From assembly GCA_965242915.1 (NCBI GenBank), contig CBDETN010000024.1, positions 1 through 64,000 on the forward strand: DNA of 64,000 nucleotides, read 5' to 3'. Shown one piece after another: positions 55,747 through 62,583 of the stretch. A program made the translations under genes and the position numbers. Source of the DNA: CAJXII01 sp965242915. GTDB taxonomy: Bacteria > Campylobacterota > Campylobacteria > Campylobacterales > Arcobacteraceae. Under the pieces are notes generated by a model. The model ran no database searches, was not told the origin of the DNA, and worked only from the letters and a program-made list of their open reading frames with translations. Each line of letters starts with the position of its first letter. The stretch's first letter is position 1.

Positions 55747-57187
55747 TACAATAGTAGAAGAATTACAAGGTGCTCAAGGTGCAATATGTGACATGGTAAG
55801 TGCATTTGATTTTGATCAAAAGATTAAGGGAAATGCAGGGTTAATTATAACATCTACTATTTGTGATATTGGTGGTAATAGTATATTCTCTTATGATACG
55901 GTTATGAAATACTATAAAGACGAGAATGGAAAAGAACATATTACGGCAGAAATAGCAGGTAAAATAGTAGAAGATATAATATTTGATGCTGGTATAAAAC
56001 AAACAGTAAAAAACACATTAGCAGTTTCAGGTGTAGCATTTTATGAAAGTAATCCAATAGCAGCAGGTGGTGTAGCTGTAGCAACATTTATTACAGGATA
56101 TGCTGTAACAAAAACAGTAAGTAAAACAGCAGGTGTATTAACAACTAAAATATTTAAAGAATTGTCTATTGGTGAAACAATGGAAATTAAATCAAGTGAA
56201 AATAACATAACGATATTTGAACATAACCCAAAAACCAACACAACAACACTAAGCGAAGATAAAGAAGTGCAAAAAAACATAATCCCAACACTTCAAAATA
56301 TAGGGGTAAACAAAGTATCAATAGACAACCAAACCTACAAAATAGAAAACGGCAACACAGTTTGGGATATAGCACAAAAAAACAATACAACAGTAGATGA
56401 ACTAATAAAGTTAAATCCTTGGTTAAAAGACAACATGAGTGATGATAAAAGCTGGATACTTATCAAGCCAGGACAAACTATAGAGTTACCACAATCAGAT
56501 GAACAAAGAAGTATAGATTCAGGTTTGGAATACAACCCCCAACAAGCCCAGCAAATAATAATAGACCCGCTAGTCCTAGACCTAAACCACAACGGAAAAA
56601 TAGACACAATAAATGCAAATAGTTCAAATACATTCTTTGATATGGATTCAAATGGTATGTCTGAGATAACAGGATGGATAGATAAAGAAGATGGCTTATT
56701 GGTTTATGATAAAAACAACAATGGAAAAATAGATAATATAAACGAACTATTTGGAAATAAAAATAAAGATGGATACCGTGAGCTAAGAGAACTTATAAAC
56801 TCAAATGATGATAATGTAATAGATAAAAATGATACAAAATTTAAAGACTTAAAAATATGGCAAGATTTAAACGGTGACGGTATCTCGCAAAACAATGAAT
56901 TAAAAACATTAGATGAGTTAAATATAACTTCAATAAACCTAAACAGTAAAAACACAAACATAGATGATAATGGAAACAATATATTTAAAACTTCAACATT
57001 TACACAAAACGGACAAGAATATTTAAGCGGTGATGTAAACTTTGCAGTTGATAAAAGATTTACTGATTTTAGGGGTGATTATAGCTTGAGTGTAGATGCT
57101 TTGTTTTTACCTTGGCTTCGTGGGTATGGAGATGTAAAAGATGCACATATAGCATATAGTATGGATGAAGAAAGGAAAGTAGCATAA
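55733..57187 (+). CDS. Truncated toxin module: hydrophobic head, LysM, SPM
   Basis: The 484-aa product's head is almost identical to that of the chimera at 28032 for about 150 residues (MATINTIVEELQGAQGA...), then differs in a 40-residue stretch before LysM (ELSIGETMEIKSSENNITIFEHNPKTN). LysM spans about 203-254 and the SPM begins at D278-P279 with the DMDSNGMSE variant seen in 37590 and 39192. It ends YSMDEERKVA. No RTX repeats. From the SPM onward the DNA, boundary repeat and next partner start match the region after 39700. Confidence 0.75.
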   Translation: MATINTIVEELQGAQGAICDMVSAFDFDQKIKGNAGLIITSTICDIGGNSIFSYDTVMKYYKDENGKEHITAEIAGKIVEDIIFDAGIKQTVKNTLAVSGVAFYESNPIAAGGVAVATFITGYAVTKTVSKTAGVLTTKIFKELSIGETMEIKSSENNITIFEHNPKTNTTTLSEDKEVQKNIIPTLQNIGVNKVSIDNQTYKIENGNTVWDIAQKNNTTVDELIKLNPWLKDNMSDDKSWILIKPGQTIELPQSDEQRSIDSGLEYNPQQAQQIIIDPLVLDLNHNGKIDTINANSSNTFFDMDSNGMSEITGWIDKEDGLLVYDKNNNGKIDNINELFGNKNKDGYRELRELINSNDDNVIDKNDTKFKDLKIWQDLNGDGISQNNELKTLDELNITSINLNSKNTNIDDNGNNIFKTSTFTQNGQEYLSGDVNFAVDKRFTDFRGDYSLSVDALFLPWLRGYGDVKDAHIAYSMDEERKVA

Positions 57188-57206
57188 ATTTTAATATTTA
57201 TAAAAA

Positions 57207-57225
57207 CTGTGACGCTAACTGTGAC
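57207..57225 (+). repeat. Cassette-boundary direct repeat, copy 10
   Basis: Perfect CTGTGACGCTAACTGTGAC after the 55733 module, in a spacer that matches the one at 40384. Confidence 0.75.
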
Positions 57226-57281
57226 ACAAATAATATAAAATATAATTAGAAAAATAAAATAAAACAAAAAGGCAGTGTAAA

Positions 57282-58133
57282 ATGGGAGCTTTAATAATAA
57301 TTGTACCAATAGTTATATACTATTATTTAATAAAATGGTTATTTAATAAATATTACAAAGATACAAATAAGACAAAAAGAAAAATATATTTTATTTTACT
57401 TATAACTTTACCTTTTTGGGATCATATAGCAGGATATGCTTATTATAAATATCTATGTTTTTCTAAAGGTGGTATTACAATATATAAAACTGTGACTGAT
57501 TTGCAGGAGCAAAGGGATTATTGGTTTTATGACAATCCTGCTATTGGTACAGAATATCATCAAAAAGATAAATTATATAAATATTTAGATAATAATGGTT
57601 TGGTAAAACGAAATGGTAAATGTTTAAAATTAATAAAAAAAGAAAATTATTATATTTGTGCAAAAGGTAAAAAAGAGATAGTCTACCTAAACTACTGCAA
57701 CAACAAATACAACAACCTGCCAACCACTCACAAGAACTATAAAAATTCTTGCACTAATGCAAATAAACTAATAAAGAAGTATGATTTAAAAAATGTTATT
57801 AAGGTGCCTAGGAGTTTGTATATAGTTTCTAGCTCAGAGCAATATAAAAATAAGTATTTAGAAAAAAACTTTATAATGGCTAGTTTGCATAAAGTCTTGC
57901 CTTTTGGATTTGGTTTAACTCGTATCGTTAACATAAAAACCAATCAAACAATGGGAGAATATATGAATTTCTCTTTGAGACATGGATGGTATGTAGATAG
58001 TTTACTTAATATAGTTGGATATAAATCAACAATTCAAAGTATGTGTAGTTATTATGGAAATAGAATCAAACTACAAGAAAAAGTAATCCCAAACCCATAT
58101 AAACAAAATAATAAAATAACACAAGGAAAATAA
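57282..58133 (+). CDS. Two-helix membrane protein, probable lipase immunity protein (recombinant of variants 3 and 4)
   Basis: The 283-aa product combines the start and middle of 40459-41250 (YDNPAIGTEYHQKDK...CAKGKKEIVY) with the C-terminal third of 32034-32858 (IVSSSEQYKNKYLEKN...SMCSYYGNR). The switch lies inside the conserved block CNNKYNNLP...KVPRS. It precedes a lipase module whose variable start equals that of 32860. The family Cys residues are intact. Confidence 0.75.
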   Translation: MGALIIIVPIVIYYYLIKWLFNKYYKDTNKTKRKIYFILLITLPFWDHIAGYAYYKYLCFSKGGITIYKTVTDLQEQRDYWFYDNPAIGTEYHQKDKLYKYLDNNGLVKRNGKCLKLIKKENYYICAKGKKEIVYLNYCNNKYNNLPTTHKNYKNSCTNANKLIKKYDLKNVIKVPRSLYIVSSSEQYKNKYLEKNFIMASLHKVLPFGFGLTRIVNIKTNQTMGEYMNFSLRHGWYVDSLLNIVGYKSTIQSMCSYYGNRIKLQEKVIPNPYKQNNKITQGK

Positions 58134-58134
58134 A

Positions 58135-59448
58135 ATGTCAGAAATAAAAACAGCATTGGGTAATGCACTAAAAGCAAATGCAAGTTATGCGGATTTAAGT
58201 AAAAATACAAGTGCCAATGAGTATATGGACCAACTTTATGGAAATAAAAAACAAGAAATTAAAGGACAAGGTTTTACCATAAACCAAGCCAAAGCTTTCG
58301 CAGGAGTTACAGAACAAAGAGATGAAAACAATCAAATAGTAAGAGATCCGAAAACAAAAGAGATTCAGTATGTGTTTGAAACCAAAGATAAACTTGATAG
58401 TGATGGTAATAAGATAGAAAATCCAATTACAGGAAAAACTGTACAAGAACGCTCAAAAGGCTACTCAATCCAAGCATCATCAAGTGATTACAATATAGGA
58501 AATCTTAGTGGATTTGATGCTGTACTTCTAAAAAACAATGAAACTGGAGAATTAACTCTTTCTATAAGAGGAACATCTAGTCTTATGGATATTATTGCTG
58601 ATGCACAATTAGGTAAAGATGGTACTGCTTATTTTCAAGAAATATCAATGAATAATTTTTATGATAAATTAATTGAAGAAGGAGTTGTAACTTCATCAGA
58701 TAAATTAACTGTTACAGGTCATTCACTTGGTGGATTTTTGGCTCAAAAATTTACAATTGACCATCCTGATGTAGTTGACCATACATATACCTATAATGCC
58801 CCAGGTATTGGTGGACTTGCTTCTGAAATTTTACAATTATTAGGTGTTTTACCAGAAAATATACCCCATGACAAGATTACAAACATAACTACAGATGGAT
58901 TTATTTCTTTATTTGAAGATTTGGGGATAAATATAGGTAGTAAAGATGTTGAAATCGGTGGTGGAAATAGTCACTTAATATTAACAATAGTATCAATCCT
59001 GCAATCAGCATTAGATGGTGGAATACTTACTTTTAATGACTTGCAAAAATATTTACAAAACAAAGGACATCTAACAATCCAAGACAGAACAAACCTAGCC
59101 CAAATGATAAATGCAGGTGGATTACCTTGGAATTACAACTCCCAACAAGCCCAGCAAATAATAAGAGTATATGATCCGCTAGCCCTAGACCTAAACCACA
59201 ACGGAAAAATAGACACAATAAATGCAAACAGTTCAAATACATTCTTTGATATGGATAACAATGGTATGTCTGAGATAACAGGATGGATAGATAAAGAAGA
59301 TGGCTTATTGGTATATGATAAAAACAACAATGGAAAGATAGATAATATAAATGAACTATTTGGAAATAAAAACAAAGATGGATACAGTGAGCTAAGAGAA
59401 CTTATAAATTCAAATGGTGATAATGTAATAGATAAAAAAGTAGCATAA
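58135..59448 (+). CDS. Truncated toxin module: lipase head (IRGTSS subtype) with half SPM
   Basis: The 437-aa product's lipase has GHSLGG (Ser197), IRGTSSLMDII and the same variable start as 32860, but a different insert before KGYSIQASS (KDKLDSDGNKIENPITGKTVQERS) that it shares with 62584. The SPM starts at D347-P348 (RVYDP), is cut after NSNGDNVID and ends KKVA at the same point as 3853-5163. It is followed by the DUF1439-like gene, again as in the first copy. No RTX repeats. Confidence 0.8.
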   Translation: MSEIKTALGNALKANASYADLSKNTSANEYMDQLYGNKKQEIKGQGFTINQAKAFAGVTEQRDENNQIVRDPKTKEIQYVFETKDKLDSDGNKIENPITGKTVQERSKGYSIQASSSDYNIGNLSGFDAVLLKNNETGELTLSIRGTSSLMDIIADAQLGKDGTAYFQEISMNNFYDKLIEEGVVTSSDKLTVTGHSLGGFLAQKFTIDHPDVVDHTYTYNAPGIGGLASEILQLLGVLPENIPHDKITNITTDGFISLFEDLGINIGSKDVEIGGGNSHLILTIVSILQSALDGGILTFNDLQKYLQNKGHLTIQDRTNLAQMINAGGLPWNYNSQQAQQIIRVYDPLALDLNHNGKIDTINANSSNTFFDMDNNGMSEITGWIDKEDGLLVYDKNNNGKIDNINELFGNKNKDGYSELRELINSNGDNVIDKKVA

Positions 59449-59449
59449 G

Positions 59450-59977
59450 ATGTCATTGCTAATTAGACTTATTTTTATAATAACTATTTCTTTTTCATCA
59501 TCATATGGATTTGCATATACTATTGAATTATCACAAAATCAATTACAAGAAAAAATAGATAAAAAATTTCCTTTTATAAAAAAGAAGTTTTTAATAAAAA
59601 CAATAGTAAATAACCCTATAGTAAAATTACAAAATGAACTAAACCACATAAGAATATCCTTTGACGTAAAAATAATAGCAACTAAAACAATCGGTTTTAA
59701 TACAAGTGCGATAGTTAAAGGGATATTAAAATACAAACAAAAAGAGAAAAATTTTTATTTTAATAAGCTAGAAGTAATTGAATTAAATGTTAAAAATATA
59801 CCTAAAAAATTTCATAAAGGTTTGAAAAAAACTGTAGAATTTATAGCAACAAGTTATTTAAGTAATTTTCCTGTATATAAAATAAAAAATAAAGGTTTAA
59901 AATTAAAATTAGTTGGTGCTTTATTGAAAGATATAAAAATTCAAAATCATATTTTATATATAAAGCTTGGATATTAA
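59450..59977 (+). CDS. Exported DUF1439 (YceB-like) protein, second copy
   Basis: The 175-aa sequence is identical to that of 5165-5692, with the signal-like segment and the YLSNFPVYKI motif. It again follows the KKVA end of a half-SPM lipase module by one base. Strict conservation of this order in both copies follows from the block duplication and is not independent evidence for function. Confidence 0.65.
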   Translation: MSLLIRLIFIITISFSSSYGFAYTIELSQNQLQEKIDKKFPFIKKKFLIKTIVNNPIVKLQNELNHIRISFDVKIIATKTIGFNTSAIVKGILKYKQKEKNFYFNKLEVIELNVKNIPKKFHKGLKKTVEFIATSYLSNFPVYKIKNKGLKLKLVGALLKDIKIQNHILYIKLGY

Positions 59978-59999
59978 GTAAAATAAAAAAGGTGGAATA

Positions 60000-60344
60000 A
60001 TGGCATTATTAACAAAAAAATGTGAAGTCTGTGGAGCAAAAATAAATAAATTAGGCAGTTGGCTAAATATATATTTATTAAAAACTGGGGATAAAACAAT
60101 AAAATGTTTAAAATGTGGTACAGAATATAAAGTAAATAAAATAATTTCTTTTATAGGATCATTTTACTGGTGGGGCGGGCCTTGGTTGTTTTCTATTTTA
60201 GGTTTGGTTTATTTTTTAGATAGTTTTAAACTTAATTTAGGAGGAGAGGTATGGTTATATGCAGTAGTTATTTATACGACAATAGAGTTTATGGTTATGG
60301 TTTTACTACCATTAAAAAAGATTGAAAATAAAAATGAGGAATAA
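60000..60344 (+). CDS. Small zinc-ribbon membrane protein, probable immunity protein, second copy
   Basis: The 114-aa product is identical to that of 5715-6059: two CxxC pairs and two transmembrane segments. It lies 3 nt upstream of the module at 60348, whose head is also identical to that of 6063. The pair was copied as a unit. Confidence 0.65.
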   Translation: MALLTKKCEVCGAKINKLGSWLNIYLLKTGDKTIKCLKCGTEYKVNKIISFIGSFYWWGGPWLFSILGLVYFLDSFKLNLGGEVWLYAVVIYTTIEFMVMVLLPLKKIENKNEE

Positions 60345-60347
60345 AAA

Positions 60348-61664
60348 ATGGCACAAATTGATAAAAAAACAGCAACAGAACATGTAAAAGATTTTATGGA
60401 TGGTCTATATGATACAGCAGTAGAACTCCCAATATCAATTGGAGATTTTTTAGCAAGAATATCCGGATTTAGAGATTGGCAAGAAAATGATAGTGTAATA
60501 GATTTGGGAAATCATAATCAAACACAAGTTTTACTAGAAGCAAAAATTCTATATGAAGCATTTACTCATAAAGCAAGTAGGGATAAAATAGTTGATGTTT
60601 TAGTTGATGATGTAATGGAAAGACCAGCATATTATTTAGGTGGATTTAATATGCAAACAGCGTTAGCTAAAACATTAACAACTGTTGGCATAAAAGCAGC
60701 ATATTTTACTATTATGACTGGTACAAAAATGGAAAAGCCTATAAATGATAAATATAATAATGTAAAAGATTTTGTTAATATTAGCGATAATGATTTTAAT
60801 CAGTTAGTCTCTAAATCTATAGATGTAGTAGATTGGATAGATAATAATGAAGATACTTTAATATCTATAGCAAAAGATTTAGGCATAGAAAATATATCAA
60901 TAGACGGAGAAATTCACACTATCCAAAACGGCAACACAGTTTGGGATATAGCACAAAAAAACAATACAACAGTAGATGAACTAATAAAGTTAAATCCTTG
61001 GTTAAAAGACAACATGAGTGATGATAAAAGTTGGATACTTATCAAGCCAGGACAAACTATAGAGTTACCACAATCAGATGAACAAAGAAGTATAGATTCA
61101 GGTTTGGAATACAACTCCCAACAAGCCCAGCAAATAATAATAGACCCGCTAGTCCTAGACCTAAATCACAACGGAAAAATAGATACCACAAATGCAAATA
61201 GTTCAAAAGCATTTTTTGATATGGATAACAATGGTATGTCTGAGATAACTGGATGGATAGATAAAGAAGATGGACTGCTAGTATATGATAAAAACAACAA
61301 TGGAAAAATAGATAATATAAATGAACTATTTGGAAATGAAAACAAAGATGGATACCGTGAGTTAAGAGAACTTATAAATTCAAATGGTGATAATGTAATA
61401 GATAAAAATGATACAAAATTTAAAGACTTAAAAATATGGCAAGATTTAAATGGTGACGGTATCTCGCAAAACAATGAATTAAAAACATTAGATGAGTTAA
61501 ATATAACTTCAATAAACCTAAACAGTAAAAACACAAACATAGATGATAATGGAAACAATATATTTAAAACTTCAACATTTACACAAAACGGACAAGAATA
61601 TTTAAGCGGTGATTTGGAGTTGCAAACTAGTAACTTATATGTAGACTATAAAAAAGCAGCATAA
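60348..61664 (+). CDS. Truncated toxin module: 6063-type head, LysM, SPM with a different tail
   Basis: The 438-aa product's first about 255 residues match 6063-7481. The SPM starts at D266-P267 but with PLVLDLN and TTNANSSKAFFDMD, and the end is TSNLYVDYKKAA instead of LRGYG...EERKVA. The same head therefore occurs on two different constant blocks, direct evidence that heads and SPM ends recombine. It lacks RTX repeats. Confidence 0.75.
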   Translation: MAQIDKKTATEHVKDFMDGLYDTAVELPISIGDFLARISGFRDWQENDSVIDLGNHNQTQVLLEAKILYEAFTHKASRDKIVDVLVDDVMERPAYYLGGFNMQTALAKTLTTVGIKAAYFTIMTGTKMEKPINDKYNNVKDFVNISDNDFNQLVSKSIDVVDWIDNNEDTLISIAKDLGIENISIDGEIHTIQNGNTVWDIAQKNNTTVDELIKLNPWLKDNMSDDKSWILIKPGQTIELPQSDEQRSIDSGLEYNSQQAQQIIIDPLVLDLNHNGKIDTTNANSSKAFFDMDNNGMSEITGWIDKEDGLLVYDKNNNGKIDNINELFGNENKDGYRELRELINSNGDNVIDKNDTKFKDLKIWQDLNGDGISQNNELKTLDELNITSINLNSKNTNIDDNGNNIFKTSTFTQNGQEYLSGDLELQTSNLYVDYKKAA

Positions 61665-61683
61665 ATTTTGAAATTTACAAAAA

Positions 61684-61702
61684 CTGTGACGCTAGCTGTG
61701 AC
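61684..61702 (+). repeat. Cassette-boundary direct repeat, copy 11
   Basis: CTGTGACGCTAGCTGTGAC: both heptamers are perfect and one base changes in the spacer (GCTAG for GCTAA). The flank downstream is the ACAAATAATATAAAAT type. Confidence 0.75.
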
Positions 61703-61757
61703 ACAAATAATATAAAATAAAGTTAGAGATTTAAAAAAAACAGAAAGGCAGTGTAAA

Positions 61758-62582
61758 ATGGGAGCTTTAATAATAATTGTACCAATAGTTATATACTATT
61801 ATTTAATAAAATGGTTATTTAATAAATACTATAAAGATACAAATAAGACAAAAAGAAAAATATATTTTATTTTACTTGTAACTTTACCCTTTTGGGATCA
61901 TATAGCAGGATATGCTTATTATAAATATCTATGTTTTTCTAAAGGTGGTATTACAATATATAAAACTGTGACTGATTTGCAAGAGCAAAGGGATTATTGG
62001 TTTTATGACAATCCTGCTATTGGTACAGAATATCATCAAAAAGATAAATTATATAAATATTTAGATAATAATGGTTTGGTAAAACGAAATGGTAAATGTT
62101 TAAAATTAATAAAAAAAGAAAATTATTATATTTGTGCAAAAGGTAAAAAAGAGATAGTCTACCTAAACTACTGCAACAACAAATACAACAATCTGCCAAC
62201 CACTCACAAGAACTATAAAAATTCTTGTAAATATACAGACACTATTATCAAAAAATATAATCTTAAAAATGTTATTAAGGTGCCTAGGAGTCCGTATGGA
62301 TTTTATATAAGTACTTTTGATAAGAATTATAATCATAAAATATCAAAAATATTTTATATTTCATTAAATTTTGATAAATTATTTAGTCGGAAAACAAACG
62401 AAATATTAGCGATACAAAAACACTATTCTTACGGTGGAGGCTGGTATATTAATGTAGCTAGAAAATATGGTCTAAATATAAAAGGTAGTGGTTGCCCCAA
62501 AGAAATAGGAACAAAAGAACTACAAGAAACAATAATCCCAAACCCATATAAACAAAATAATAAAACAACAAAAGGAAAATAA
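61758..62582 (+). CDS. Two-helix membrane protein, probable lipase immunity protein (recombinant of variants 4 and 1)
   Basis: The 274-aa product joins the middle of 40459/57282 (YDNPAIGTEYHQKDK) to the C-terminal third of 3054 (FYISTFDKNYNHKISK...GSGCPKEIG). It is followed by a lipase module whose start (SYGDLSRSMNDNPN) is also that of 3853. C-terminal third and toxin start thus travel together, while the middle is exchanged. AGAAAGGCAG is the ribosome site. Confidence 0.75.
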   Translation: MGALIIIVPIVIYYYLIKWLFNKYYKDTNKTKRKIYFILLVTLPFWDHIAGYAYYKYLCFSKGGITIYKTVTDLQEQRDYWFYDNPAIGTEYHQKDKLYKYLDNNGLVKRNGKCLKLIKKENYYICAKGKKEIVYLNYCNNKYNNLPTTHKNYKNSCKYTDTIIKKYNLKNVIKVPRSPYGFYISTFDKNYNHKISKIFYISLNFDKLFSRKTNEILAIQKHYSYGGGWYINVARKYGLNIKGSGCPKEIGTKELQETIIPNPYKQNNKTTKGK

Positions 62583-62583
62583 A

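Larger units (their letters stand above)
59369..61030 (+). repeat. Long duplicated block, copy 2 (copy 1 at 5084-6745)
   Basis: This is the second copy of the block with the DUF1439-like, zinc-ribbon and toxin-head genes. The modules on both sides differ between copies, which shows that the duplicated piece was placed into different cassette contexts. Confidence 0.8.
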
